Shown in pieces: positions 25,031 through 36,406 of a stretch of DNA of 64,000 nucleotides. Source of the DNA: Ziziphus jujuba (taxonomy: Eukaryota; Streptophyta; Magnoliopsida; Rosales; Rhamnaceae); assembly GCF_031755915.1 (NCBI RefSeq), contig NC_083387.1:7074501-7138500 (forward strand). The letters are read 5' to 3'. The notes beneath the pieces are model-generated. The model was not told the DNA's origin. It was given only the letters and a program-made list of their open reading frames with translations, and did not search any database. How positions within the stretch are numbered: the stretch's first letter is position 1; every line of letters begins with the position of its first letter. The translations under genes and the position numbers were made by a program.

Positions 25031-28000
25031 ATGGCTGGATCTGAAGTAAGGGCTCCTATATTTTCAGGAGAGAACTATGAATTTTGGAGAATCAAGATGG
25101 TCACCATTTTCAAATCCTTCGGGCTTTGGAAATTTGTGGAGAAAGGAATTCCAGTTTCTGCTGGGAAGCTAAAGGGGAAAATCGAAGAGGCTGAAGGAAG
25201 CTCAGCAAGTGAAGATGATGAACAGATGATGGAGTCTTACATGAAGGATGCAAAAGCTTTGGGGATTATTCAAGGTGCTGTTTCTGATCAAATTTTTCCA
25301 AGGATAGCAAATGCAGAGACTGCAAAAGAAGCTTGGGAGCTCTTGTACAAAGAATTTCACGGTGGAGATCAGGTAAGATCTGTGAAATTGCAAAGTTTAA
25401 GGAGAGATTTCGAATACACTAGGATGAAGGATGATGAAACACTGTCCAATTATCTTACAAGACTAAATGATCTAGTAAACCAGATGAAAACGTTTGGAGA
25501 GACACTGTCAAATGAAAGAATGGTTCAAAAGGTATTAATTAGCTTAACAAAAGCATATGAACCAATCTGTTTGGTGATAGAAAATACTAAGGATTTGACA
25601 TCAGTGGAATTTCAAGAAGTAATTGCGATTTTGAAGAGTCAAGAGCAGAGACTTGACCAGCAAGTTACTGATTCCACAGAGAAAGCATTCTCTACATTGT
25701 CTGTGAATTCCAAAATACAAAACAAAGGAGTGTCACAATCTAATGTAGCTAAGTTTCAGAAGTCATGGTCCTCAAAAGAGAAGAAATGGGAACCTAAACA
25801 AAAATTTCAGCAAAGGTTTCATGGAGCTCAAATGACAAACACACATGCTGCAAACACTGTTCACGGAGGGAGTAGATGGCAGGTTGGAAGCAGTCAAGAT
25901 AATTCAAAACCACAATGCAGAACCTGTGGCAAGTATCATTTTGGAGAATGTAGATTTAAAGGCAAGCCAAAATGCTATAATTGTGACAGGTTTGGACATT
26001 GGGCAAGAGAATGTACAATTGGAAGAAATGTGCAGAAAGCCAATTGTACAAATCAGATGGAAATGACAGGGAATATGTTTTATGCAGCAAGTGAGACTCA
26101 TGACTCAAGCAAAAACAGTGAATGGTACATAGACAGTGGCTGCAGCAACCATATGACAGGAAATATCAGTTTATTGACTGATGTGAAGAGAAATATGTTT
26201 GGAAGGGTTCAAATGCCTAATGGAACACTAGAGAATATTGCTGGGAAAGGAACATTGGTGATTGACACTGACAAGGGAAAAAGACATATCAAAGAGGTAC
26301 TATATTTACCTGGCTTGAAAGAAAACCTGTTGAGTGTTGGTCAAATGGATGAGCATGGCTATTATCTGACATTTGGTGGTGGAATGTGTCATGTGTATGA
26401 TGGACCTACGCTTGAGAATCTGATTGTGCAAGTCAAAGCAAAAACAAATCGATGCTATCCGTTGACTATGACATCGTGTGAGCAGGTTGCATTAACAGTT
26501 CAAACTGAGCTGAGTATGGAAATTTGGCATAAAAGAATGGGACATCTTCATTCAAATGCTTTGCTTGAATTAAAAAGGAAGGATATGGTTGTGGGATTGC
26601 CAAAGCTTGGAGAAACGATGAAGGTCTGTGAAGGCTGCCAATTTGGAAAGCAACATAGAGAAGTTTTCCAAAAGAATGGTGCATGGAGAGCAGATCAGCC
26701 ACTGCAATTAGTTCATACAGATTTGTGTGGACCAATGCAAACAGAGACACTTGCTGGAAACAGGTATTTTATGCTGTTTGTAGATGACTGCACACGCATG
26801 GTTTGGGTGTATTTTTTAAGAAACAAATCTGAAGCTCTTATCTGTTTTAAGAAATTTAAAGCAATGGTTGAGTTGCAAAGTGGTTTTAAACTTAAGTGTC
26901 TAAGAAGTGATAGAGGAGGAGAATTTCTGTCTGCAGAGTTTATAAAATTCTGTGAATCTGAGGGAATTCAAAGACAAATAACAGTGGCTTACACTCCTCA
27001 ACAGAATGGGGTAGTTGAAAGGAAGAATCGGGTAGTCATTGAAATGGCCAAGGCCATGCTACATGATAAACAAATGCCCTACTACTTGTGGGGAGAAGCT
27101 GTTCACACAGCTGTCTATCTGCTAAATAGATGTCCTACTAAAGCCTTGAATGGGGTGACACCTTTCGAAGCCTATAGTGGAAGAAAACCTGGTGTAGGAC
27201 ATTTGAAAATTTTTGGATCCATTTGTTATGTTCATGTACCAGCTGAAACAAGGCAGAAATTGGATTCAAAAAGTGTGAAAGGAATTTTTGTTGGCTATGG
27301 AACCTGTGAGAAGGGGTATAGGATATTTGATCCTATAGCTAAAAAATTGATTTTATCAAGGGATGTTATATTTGATGAAGAAAGCTCATGGAATTGGAAG
27401 GAAGATGAGAGAAATAATGGAGGAAGGATAATTACAGCAACCAAGGATGGTTGTAAAGTCTCAGAAGAAGTGAATCCAGCATTCAAAGACACTTACTATA
27501 CACCAGAAAAATCAGCTCAAATTGTGCAAAATTCAAGGGAGACTACAAGTAGCAGCAGGGACAGTTCATATGCACCTAGGGGTACTAGCACTGACCCTAC
27601 ACACACTGAAACAGGTGGAAAGCATGCTGAATATGATCATACACCAGTAAAATGGAGGAATTTGACTGATATTCTGGCAAAATGCAACAATTGCATCATT
27701 GAACCCGAAGACTACAATGAAGCAGCACAAAATCAGTCTTGGATCAATGCAATGACAGATGAGTTGAGGATGATTGAGAAAAATAAAACTTGGGAGTTGG
27801 TGAGTAGACCAGCAGATAAGCCTGTAATTGGGGTTAAATGGGTATACAAGACAAAACTTAATCTTGATGGCTCAATTCAGAAAAACAAAGCAAGGTTAGT
27901 GGCTAAAGGATATGCACAGAAACCAGGAGTGGATTTTAATGAAACTTTTGCCCCTGTTGCAAGACTTGACACAATTAGGACCTTAATTGCTTTAGCAGCT

Positions 28001-29257
28001 CACAAAAGCTGGAAATTGTACCAGCTTGATGTTAAGTCAGCCTTTTTAAATGGTGTGCTGCAGGAAGAGGTCTATGTAGAACAACCAGATGGTTTTGTCA
28101 TTAAAGGGCATGAGGATAAAGTATACAAGCTGCATAAGGCATTATATGGATTGAAACAGGCCCCTCGAGCCTGGTATAGTGAGATTGATGCATATTTCAG
28201 TGAGGGTGGTTTTCAAAAGAGTCAAAGTGAGGCCACTCTTTATACAAAGACCAGGGGAGAAAAAGGAATACTCATTGCAGCCATATATGTTGATGACATA
28301 GTGTATACAGGAAATGATGATGAAATGTTGCATTGGTTTAAGGCAGATATGATGAAAAGATATGAAATGACAGATTTGGGTTTGTTACATCATTTTCTTG
28401 GAATGGGAGTAATACAAACAAGTTCCAGCATTTTCGTGCACCAGAAAAAATATGCTTCTACATTGCTGAACAAGTTTGGCTTAACTGATTGTAATCCAGT
28501 TCTTACACCATTAATTGCAAATGAGAAACTCAGCAAGGAAGATGGAAGTGGAACTGCAGATGAAGAGATTTATCGAAAGGTAGTGGGAAGTCTTCTATAT
28601 CTGACAGCAACAAGACCAGATATTATGTTTGCTGCAAGTTTACTGGCAAGGTTCATGCATTGTCCCACAAAGAAGCATCTTGGTATAGCAAAAAGAGTAT
28701 TAAGGTATGTCAAAGGTACCTTAGATTATGGAATAGAATATGTCAAGGGACAACAAGCTGTTTTAGTAGGGTACTGTGACAGTGACTGGAGTGGTTCTGT
28801 GGATGATATGAAAAGCACATCTGGATATGCATTTAGCTTTGGTAGTGGTGTATTCTCATGGGCTTCGGTTAAACAACATTGTGTAGCACTCTCTACAGCT
28901 GAGGCAGAATATATAAGTGCCTCAGAAGCAACTGCACAGGCAATTTGGCTTCGGTTTGTGTTGGAAGATTTTGGTGAAATGCAAGTGAGAGCTACACCTC
29001 TACACTGTGATAATACCTCAGCCATTGCCATCACAAGGAATCCAGTCTTTCACCAGAAAACTAAACACATAGACAGAAGATATCATTTCATCAAAGAGGC
29101 CTTGCAGAATGGAGTTGTAGATTTGACATTTTGTGCTTCCAAAGAACAAATTGCAGATATATTTACCAAATCATTACCAAGGGACAGATTCAATTATTTG
29201 AGGGAAAAGCTTGGAGTTGTCTCAGCACAGAGGTTACAGGGGAGTGTTGGAATATAA
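25031..29257 (+). CDS. Copia gag-pol polyprotein, 1408 aa, intact
   Basis: One uninterrupted frame with all copia domains in order. Gag (UBN2-like) covers about residues 1-250; a CCHC zinc knuckle ([14 protein letters not shown]) begins near 314. The aspartic protease centre [13 protein letters not shown] is near 365-377, followed by a GAG-pre-integrase HH-CC region ([19 protein letters not shown]). The integrase core has Asp in HTDLCGP (about 563), Asp in SDRGGEF and Glu in NGVVERKN. Reverse transcriptase (VKWVYKTK to [11 protein letters not shown]) carries the YVDD catalytic motif near 1086. RNase H has GYCDSDW (about 1248) and STAEAEY. No stop or frameshift was seen. The last four codons and the stop lie inside the 3' LTR. 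It supplies the proteins for packaging, cutting, copying and inserting the element. Confidence 0.96.
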   Translation: MAGSEVRAPIFSGENYEFWRIKMVTIFKSFGLWKFVEKGIPVSAGKLKGKIEEAEGSSASEDDEQMMESYMKDAKALGIIQGAVSDQIFPRIANAETAKEAWELLYKEFHGGDQVRSVKLQSLRRDFEYTRMKDDETLSNYLTRLNDLVNQMKTFGETLSNERMVQKVLISLTKAYEPICLVIENTKDLTSVEFQEVIAILKSQEQRLDQQVTDSTEKAFSTLSVNSKIQNKGVSQSNVAKFQKSWSSKEKKWEPKQKFQQRFHGAQMTNTHAANTVHGGSRWQVGSSQDNSKPQCRTCGKYHFGECRFKGKPKCYNCDRFGHWARECTIGRNVQKANCTNQMEMTGNMFYAASETHDSSKNSEWYIDSGCSNHMTGNISLLTDVKRNMFGRVQMPNGTLENIAGKGTLVIDTDKGKRHIKEVLYLPGLKENLLSVGQMDEHGYYLTFGGGMCHVYDGPTLENLIVQVKAKTNRCYPLTMTSCEQVALTVQTELSMEIWHKRMGHLHSNALLELKRKDMVVGLPKLGETMKVCEGCQFGKQHREVFQKNGAWRADQPLQLVHTDLCGPMQTETLAGNRYFMLFVDDCTRMVWVYFLRNKSEALICFKKFKAMVELQSGFKLKCLRSDRGGEFLSAEFIKFCESEGIQRQITVAYTPQQNGVVERKNRVVIEMAKAMLHDKQMPYYLWGEAVHTAVYLLNRCPTKALNGVTPFEAYSGRKPGVGHLKIFGSICYVHVPAETRQKLDSKSVKGIFVGYGTCEKGYRIFDPIAKKLILSRDVIFDEESSWNWKEDERNNGGRIITATKDGCKVSEEVNPAFKDTYYTPEKSAQIVQNSRETTSSSRDSSYAPRGTSTDPTHTETGGKHAEYDHTPVKWRNLTDILAKCNNCIIEPEDYNEAAQNQSWINAMTDELRMIEKNKTWELVSRPADKPVIGVKWVYKTKLNLDGSIQKNKARLVAKGYAQKPGVDFNETFAPVARLDTIRTLIALAAHKSWKLYQLDVKSAFLNGVLQEEVYVEQPDGFVIKGHEDKVYKLHKALYGLKQAPRAWYSEIDAYFSEGGFQKSQSEATLYTKTRGEKGILIAAIYVDDIVYTGNDDEMLHWFKADMMKRYEMTDLGLLHHFLGMGVIQTSSSIFVHQKKYASTLLNKFGLTDCNPVLTPLIANEKLSKEDGSGTADEEIYRKVVGSLLYLTATRPDIMFAASLLARFMHCPTKKHLGIAKRVLRYVKGTLDYGIEYVKGQQAVLVGYCDSDWSGSVDDMKSTSGYAFSFGSGVFSWASVKQHCVALSTAEAEYISASEATAQAIWLRFVLEDFGEMQVRATPLHCDNTSAIAITRNPVFHQKTKHIDRRYHFIKEALQNGVVDLTFCASKEQIADIFTKSLPRDRFNYLREKLGVVSAQRLQGSVGI

Positions 29258-29588
29258 CCTGCTGTGCTGACGTGGAGGCTAAAGCAAATATTAAAATGAG
29301 ATCATACAGGTGTATTTCACAGTGGCTTATATGCCACGTGTTATGGAACTAACTAGAAGAATGAGAAAATGAGTGCATGAAAGTGTGAGAGAGAGAAAAT
29401 ACAGATTTATGCTTTTTATATAACAGAATTGTAATCATTTACATTTTTTTCATTATGTAAGCAAAAATATACTCTCATCTCTCTGTCATATACACCAGAA
29501 ATATATACACGTTTTTTTGCTCTCCTAACTTCTCTCTCTCTCAAGCTATCATCATCCATAATATACAATCTCTCAAGCTCCATTAACA
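29245..29588 (+). repeat. 3' LTR of the copia element
   Basis: 344 bp, apparently identical to the 5' LTR. It abuts the 3' half of exon 6 of the ER-body-like gene in the sense direction. The LTR's final CA plus the first base of the target duplication make a new AACAG acceptor-like site, but splicing there would be one base out of frame with exon 3. Confidence 0.95.
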
Positions 29589-30706
29589 GAAATTCCATCA
29601 TGCCTCCAGATGAACAACAACCAGCGAGAGCTGAACCACGTAGTAGTAAATCATGGCAGATTCTAAAAAGCATTGTATATGGTGGTTTAGCTGAATCAAT
29701 TACAAGCTTAGGCATTGTGACTTCCGCAGCTAGTGCTGATGCTGCCACATGTAAGTACGACTAATTGCTACATGTTTTAATGATTTCTTGATTTATAGCA
29801 GACAATGATAGTTTTGGCCAACTAATTAATATCTTGTTCACCGATCCTTAACTAGTAATATGCTTCTAGGCAACACATTACTGGAATTTGACTGTTCGGC
29901 AAATATATTGCATTCTGTCCTTGCAGTGAATATAATGGCTTTAGCATTGGCAAATCTGATTGGTGGACTAGTCACCATTATACATAATGTGAGTAATTAT
30001 TCCATTTCTATCTGGGCAAATGAATATTATATATATATATATATATATATAGATATATATATAAATTGCAATATCAATGACCACAACATGTTGAATGCTC
30101 CACGAATATTATACAATTGATCCCACATTTTACGGTCGAAGATGTGTTGTGTAGATCACATTACAATTCTAGTTGATATATATTTGAAAAACCTTTGTCT
30201 TCATTCTGATGTTTTCCAATATTCTTAGCATCTTGGAAAATGATATGCAAAATTTGCAGCTTTGGGAATTCAAAAATGACGACTCAACTGTGAAATCGGA
30301 AGACACTGGCTTACAAGTGGATCGTTACCAGGAAATACTGGGGAGGAAAGAGAATTTCTGTCTTCATGCAACAGCTGCTATATTATCTTTCCTTATTTTT
30401 GGATTAGTGCCGCCTGTTGTCTATGGCTTCACGTTCCGTGAGAGTGATGACAAGGACCTAAAGATTGCAGCAGTTGCAGGAGCGTCTCTGATATGCATCA
30501 TATTACTTGCGCTTGCAAAGGCTCGCACTCAGAGCAATCCCAAGTATATCCTAACGGTTGTTCAATATGTTGGCGTCGGAATCGGGGTCTCAGTTGCCTC
30601 TTATGTGGCCGGTGACTTGCTTGACAGATTATTGGAGCAGCTTGGCTGGTTCCAGCAGACGCATGGAGATAAGACTTTTCCCCTTCCCCAGTTTATGTCC
30701 ATGTGA

Positions 30707-33437
30707 TGGTTACGTTGAAGCCTTACACCGGAATCCTTCAAGTATATTAATTACAATTGTGGAAATTTTCTAGTGTGAGTCTTTGAAGTTCAAGTCCTAC
30801 TTCAGCAGTACCAATTTCCGTTTGGATCTTTTTTTCAGCTGTTTATAGCACAAAAGTTAGCCATGGTAGTTCGAGATAGTTGGGCAATGTAAGAAAGTTC
30901 CATGTAATAAAAATAAAAAATGAAATAAAATAAAATAAATTGGATGGTTTGTTTCCAATTAGATACGTAATAAAAAGTGTATTCTCTCTTTTTTGTCTCC
31001 CTTTTTTATGCAGACAAAAGTCCAGACTTTGTGTTTTAAAATAAGATAGACAGATTTTCAGGAAAAAAACGAAGAAAAAAAAGATGACATATCTTTATTT
31101 TTTTTAAATAATAATAATAATAATGTAGTTTGGTGCGTGAAAAATGAATAAGAAAAAAAGAAAATAGCTTTATGCTGTAGAATATGAGGTTGACGAATTC
31201 TAGATTAAAATTATATGGGTTCCTTGTCATTCTTTCTTTAAGAAGGTTCACGTTTTACCCATCCATCACCAAATTCAAAAGTCCACGTCACCTCGTAACA
31301 CGAGAAAATCTTGTACGAAGCAGTGGTACACTTCGCCGTTTGCAACTCCTTTTCTTCTTTCGTTCACTGTGGCTGGCTTCTCCACAACAGTGAAGAAAAT
31401 GTGGACCACACCCGTGAAAAGTCGCCGATACCGAAAGGAGGGAAAGAGTTTCTGTCATGGATGTTACCAGAATGTCGCCGAATTCGATGGGTTTCACCTG
31501 AAAATGCAGAGTCGGTCGGAATTTCATTTTTTGGGTGGATATGGTGGAAATTCCGGTGAAGAAGTCGGTGAGAAATCATCAGATTTCGGTAGATTTTTTG
31601 GGAAGATGTCGGCGACTGTGATGTGGATTGATTGTGATCTGGCAGAGAAGAGAGGAAGGAAGAAGACGAAGGGAAGAGAGGAAGAATGAAGAAAGGATAA
31701 GAAAGAAATTTCCACGTGAGGGGGAAGAGGGGGAAGGAAAGAGAAAGAAAAAATAAATAAATAAATAAAATATGATAATAATTTATAATAAAATAATAAT
31801 ATAATAATATTATATTATATAAAGAATAATATATGATTTTTTTATATGTTTTATTTTAATTTTAATTTTTTTATTTTTTTATTTTAGTGTTTAATTTAAT
31901 TTTATTTATTTTTTTAATAAATTTGATTTTATCTATTTAAAAATAAATAAATAATATTGTTAATTTTTTTTATATATTATATAAAATTTTAGTATATATG
32001 TTTAATTGGATAAATATTTTATTATATTTTATTATTATTGTATTTTAATTATTAAATTTTTATATTATTTTATTATATTAATTATTTTATATTTTAAAAT
32101 TTGTATTTTAAATTAAAAATTTATAATTTTTGTAACCTTATCGATATTTCCATCGATATCGACATTTCTATCGATATTTTTTTAAATTTATATTTTTGAT
32201 ATTAATATTTTGTTCACTGCTTAACAACAAAAGCTTCTGTCATTTCAGTTGTTGCATAGAGAGGTGTTTAGATGGAAGTGGCCTAAGATTTTTTTTATCG
32301 ATGGAAGACATTCTTGGTTGCAGATAGCTATAATGAAGTGGATTTGAAATTTCGCATTGATAGCTTTACTTAAGAGAGATCTTGTAGTTAGGTATTATGA
32401 ATTTGTAGGAATCATGGAGAATAAAAATCGATTTTCAAATTCATCCTCGGATTGACTCAATCACATAAGTTTATTTTAACCAAGTTCTTTCAAAAAGTCT
32501 CATATTTTTATCTTTTAAATGGCGAAAAAAAAAAGAATTAAAAAAAAATCAATGTTTTATATTTTGAAAAGAATCTAAATATATATATATCTATCGAGTA
32601 CAGCGTTGCAAATGTTTATTTTTATCCACAATGGTGATGGAGTAGACAGACCCCAAGCAAAGGAAGAAGAAGAAACGGCGCTCCAAAAGGGCGTAGAAAA
32701 CGAGGCTGCAAATTTTATTTAAAAAAAAAAAAAAAAAGGGTGGTGAGCTAGTTTCTTTTAGATGACATGGCATATTTTTTAACATATGGCCTTTAATAAG
32801 TTGAAGTGGTACTGGTACCTGCTGAGCTGGTAACACCGCTTTATACAGGATTTTCTCCTAAACAACAATCACATTAATAAATTAGATAACCAAGCTAACA
32901 ATAATAAATAAATAACAGTAATAATAATAATAATAATAATGTAAAACAATTTTCCAAACTCGCCTGCCTCTCGAAGCAGACTCGGCTATCTTATTGCCAC
33001 ATCTACTCGGCAAACCAAACTTGCTCTAAAGAAAATTTGACCTCCAAAAGAGATCGCAAAGTAGGTCCACGGAAAAAAATAAATAAATAAAGATAACACA
33101 AGCTTAATAAAATTAGCTTCTAATTCTCCAAAATAATCAAACTGACGAACTTTCCAATGATACAAATTTTCTGTACTTTTATGTCCAACTACGCGATATT
33201 TTTGTACTTCCACATGTAACTGGTAACTACATGGCTCAGGGGGAGAAAAATTACAACTTCGTTGAATTTTCTTATTTACCTCAGGTCCGTGGCAGAACAG
33301 TCGTAACAATTTTCGTTACACTATAGTATGGTGGAAATTAAATTAAACGGGCATTAAATTCAAACACAGTAAAGAAAAACTATATATTTCTTTGTTGATT
33401 AATTACTTTTTCCGATGTTACACCGCTTAAGATTTAT
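30707..33437. other. Intergenic between ER-body-like copy 2 and the trypsin-like gene
   Basis: Sequence to about 31300 and from 32837 to 33180 matches the flank of unit 1 (15410-16545). Between them is a ~1.53-kb insertion. 33181-33437 is the 3' flank of the minus-strand gene that ends at 33438. Confidence 0.6.
31302..32829. mobile_element. ~1.53-kb insertion of unknown type in duplication unit 2
   Basis: Unit 1 runs straight through this site (near 16135-16160), whereas unit 2 has ~1.53 kb bounded by GTAACAC on both sides (31295-31301 and 32830-32836). The left part (31310-31690) is GC-richer and open in several frames, with no recognised protein. It is followed by ~350 bp of extremely AT-rich DNA and repeats of CGATATTTCCATCGATATCG (about 32145-32185). 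No transposase and no clear terminal inverted repeats were found, so the element class is open and it may be composite. Confidence 0.5.
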
Positions 33438-36406
33438 TCAAAACATCCATCTAGGAGAGGAATGAACTGCACTTTGGTAGGGAGTTCTGTTTTGTTGCTG
33501 CTCTGAGTTGTTCCGCTTCTTCATGATTGAGGAAACAGTTGGGCTGAAGTAGTCATTACTCCTTTGAGAAGTCGCTCCTTGAGAATACATCTTCCTTCCA
33601 TGGATGATGCTCCTTTGCTTTTCAAGCAAAGCTCTGCGAGCCACTGGGTTCCTTTGTACGGCTCCCCATCTATTGTAGCTCACACAACTCTGGCTCCGTC
33701 CCACTTGCTGAAACTTGCCCTCTCTAGGACTTGTATAGTTTCGGCTCTCGGCAGTTTCTGCTGAGTACATAGTTTCTCCCTCACTGCTATACCCATTCTG
33801 CATCTCTGAAACTCCAACTGGCGATGAGCTTGATTGAACCTCACTCCGAGCCCCATTTACGGAACCTGTTGAACCTTCTTCTGCATCTACACCAGGATTG
33901 TCTAGTCCTCTATGGATAATTTGTTCTTCTCTTAGTGGGCTCCCTGAAGGAGGAGGTTCCTTGATGAAATTCTCATCAGAATCTAGGGCCAATCCTTTGG
34001 CTCGATGTGATAAAACTGCGGGCTTAGCAACCCTTGGAGGAAAATTAATATCCAACAGCTGAAGTTGAGCACTTTCTTTTTTCCGAATAGGAACAGCTGT
34101 TAACTTTGGGGATTCATATATTTCAGGTGTAGGAATACCCTGAACATGGGTAGCATGTGGATCACTTAGGTTTTCTTCTTCAACATTCTTTGCTGCAGCA
34201 GAACAACTAGGTGCAGGCTGATCCCTAGTTTTTGAGATGGTATTTGATGAAGATGGTGTTCCGTCATTGTCAGCCTCTGTTGACTTAAATACTGGCCGCA
34301 GTGTGAAAGAAGCACAAGAATGCTCACTCTTCTGGCCCGTAGACATTAATCGAATGAGTGGTAGTTTGGGTTTGTTAAGATCATCAAGGCTACCTTCCCA
34401 GTGCTGGTTTAACCAATCACAGATTATGGGAATGGGGATACCAAACTGCATAGGAAGATCCTTCTTCCACGATGAAGATGACAATGAAGAGGTTGATGAT
34501 GATTTGTTGTTTGGAGATGTGGCCAGTTTCATAGGATCACAGATCATGAAAGCAAGATTGCCTTGTATGTCAAATCCAGCTGACCCAGGGCTCCACGTTA
34601 TTCCATCAGTGGACAGTTTTATCAGATTGTCAGTGGCTATCACCACCTTTCCTTCACCCACTGTTAAATCCTTGTTCTCCGTGTATCCTAAAAGGAAGAC
34701 TACACTGCCCAGATCCAGATTAGGTTTAGAATGGGTCTTCAAGTAGTGAGGATGTTGCCCCTGCACATTTGAGTCTCCATCCATTGAATCCAAACCCACT
34801 ATTGTAAGATCTAAAACGGAGCTGGTGACGAAAAACCTGCAACCAGATGAAAGAAGTAAGAAAATCTGAAACTCTGATTCACAAGATCTCTCTATCAGCA
34901 TCCAAGCAATCATTTCAAGGACTCCAGAAGAAAACTGATCAGTGTTTTCAACAACTAACCTTTTAAAGGCACAGAAGCAAAATTCTCCAACTAGATAGAG
35001 GCTCCTTTTCTAAACAATCAAGCATGCAACACCAGGCCTATTACCCAGAATGCATGGCATCAATAAAGATATATAATGTACAATATTATGAATTACCCTA
35101 GTAGCTTATATTTAAGACGTTTATTCTAATTAATGTGTTATTCTAGTTAATCTAGCTTATAACTAATAAATTCTAGTTTATCTAGCAATACCCGTCCGGG
35201 TTTGAATGTTTTATGTGAAATCAAAAGTGGGTAAAATGGGGTACATATTATTCAGTCTTCTAGACCATACTATGACATATCAACGCCATAAACATGCTAA
35301 AATAGGATCTGAAATATAAAAGGAATATCAATTGAATCTGCCTTGTGCTCCGCATATATTTTCCCGTCTCCCGGGGGCCCAGAGTCATCATTGAAATTGG
35401 TAAAGATAATTCCAATTGTCCCAGACTATATAAACAGTAGATCAGAAAAATCTCCAATTTTGAAGCGAACTCCATTAGCACTATCGATGGCAGAAATAAA
35501 AAAGAACCAGCTTTAAAAGGCAACAATATTCAATTTTGATAGAACATTGTTATCAATAATGAAACAACATTACTGATAGATAAAGGTTATTCTGAGGTTT
35601 CCGACCTGCCTGTCGGATAGTGAATGGTCCATAACTCACATCAAATGTGCATTTATGCCAATGTGAACAGATTTGAATAGGATCAATCACAATTACCCCC
35701 TTTTTATTCAACTACAGTATCTAAGATCATTTCAAAAAAAAAGAAAAAAAAAAATATCTTCGTTTGTAATATCAGAGATCCAAAGATCTTTGTTTCCTTT
35801 TTCTCTCTAATATCCAATCCAAGCAATAAAACTGAAGGAGTTTGCATCATCATCATGTACTTAACACATTAGCAACGCGCCAGTCTAACGGTGAAGGTCT
35901 AGTAGACTTCTAGCGGTGACAAAGAAAAGTTGTATTTCTTAAATTCAGCCATCAATGTCACTCTCTTGGTGCACCATATATTGGAGCAAAGAGAATAAAT
36001 GGTATATGAAAGCTGAGAATACAAACTCTTGAATCAAAACAAAACCAAACCCAGAACCTACTTTCATTTATTATTATTATTTTTTTCTCACATTTTCTGA
36101 GCGACCAAAAGAAAGAAACCCACAAAAAACTTAAAGCAATCAAAATATGCCCAACATTGAATACCTGTGAGGAACGAGACTAGCAGCGACCCCATTTTGC
36201 AGCCGGATCTCGGAACTTTCGGCGGCAGCTATCGACGGAAGGTTGACATGGGTAGTCAAAAGAAGATTCCTGTGTATTAAAAACCCAGTCCCGGAACCGG
36301 AGATTCTGGCCATTGCCGTAGCTTTTCCAGAGAAGATGGCAGCTTTCATTCTCTCAGACTTGCTTACTCCCTTGCAGAAACACCATGATTCCCTCAGACC
36401 ACCCAT
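33438..36406 (-). CDS. Trypsin-like (PA clan) serine protease family protein, 546 aa
   Basis: Two exons on the minus strand, 36406-36165 and 34836-33438, separated by a 1328-bp GT-AG intron in phase 2, give 1641 nt. The N-terminal 200 residues look like a chymotrypsin-fold domain. There is a glycine-rich SGSGTGFLIH opening strand, His53 in LLTTHVN, Asp90 in LDLTIVGLD and Ser166 in SPGSAGFD (compare GDSGGP), then a pocket-like strand QGNLAFMICDP. The C-terminal ~300 residues are low-complexity, Ser/Pro-rich and probably disordered, ending in basic RRALLEKQRSIIHGRKM and SSPRWMF. No signal peptide was seen. Plants have several trypsin-domain proteins of unknown substrate, and this one is not assigned to a named gene. 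The serine motif is non-canonical, so activity is uncertain. The start is the first ATG of exon 1. Confidence 0.82.

Larger units (their letters stand above)
24544..29588 (+). mobile_element. Complete Ty1/copia LTR retrotransposon, 5045 bp, very recent
   Basis: Two 344-bp LTRs (24544-24887 and 29245-29588) start TGTTGG and end AACA, and by eye they are identical throughout. The element is flanked by a perfect 5-bp target duplication, GAAAT (24539-24543 and 29589-29593). The primer-binding site TGGTATCAGAGC (24888-24899) directly follows the 5' LTR and matches the 3' end of plant initiator tRNA-Met. A purine-rich stretch (GGTTACAGGGGAG, about 29232-29244) precedes the 3' LTR as polypurine tract. 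A single long frame encodes gag-pol. Everything needed for autonomous movement appears present. It is inserted in the sense direction in exon 6 of the ER-body-like gene. Confidence 0.97.
21761..30706 (+). pseudogene. ER-body-like copy 2, split by a copia element and carrying a frameshift
   Basis: 5' exons are 21761-22430 (about 14 helical 14-15-residue repeats, twice those of copy 1), 22680-23063 (zinc ribbon, CPRC and CTNC) and 23473-23511, all joined in phase 1. Exon 4 is only a relic (about 24034-24085) with an in-frame TAA, and exon 5 is absent. An extra exon 6-like copy (24237-24392) lacks one base (GCAGCT is GCACT) and would end at TAA 24401-24403, giving a predicted product of about 419 aa without the membrane domain. 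True exon 6 is cut by the retrotransposon: its remains are 24519-24543 and 29589-29750. Exon 7 is 29927-29988 and exon 8 is 30260-30706; both are intact and in phase. The full-length protein cannot be made without unusual splicing. Either half could still be expressed (see findings). Confidence 0.85.
16980..33180. repeat. Tandem segmental duplication, unit 2 (expanded by insertions)
   Basis: Counterpart of 4010-16545. It is longer because it contains a 289-bp SINE (17581-17869), a 5045-bp copia element (24544-29588) and a ~1.53-kb insertion (31302-32829). Each of these interrupts sequence that is continuous in unit 1 or at the homologous paralogue site. It carries ER-body-like copy 2. Confidence 0.75.

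Noticed and set aside
31184..31715. Overlapping open frames on both strands at 31184-31715
   Set aside because: They are open on both strands with no recognisable domain and lie inside an insertion absent from unit 1. Treated as element sequence, not host genes.
32613..32835. Possible solo LTR (TGTTACC...AAACA on the minus strand)
   Set aside because: The flanking 5-base sequences do not match, so no target duplication supports it.
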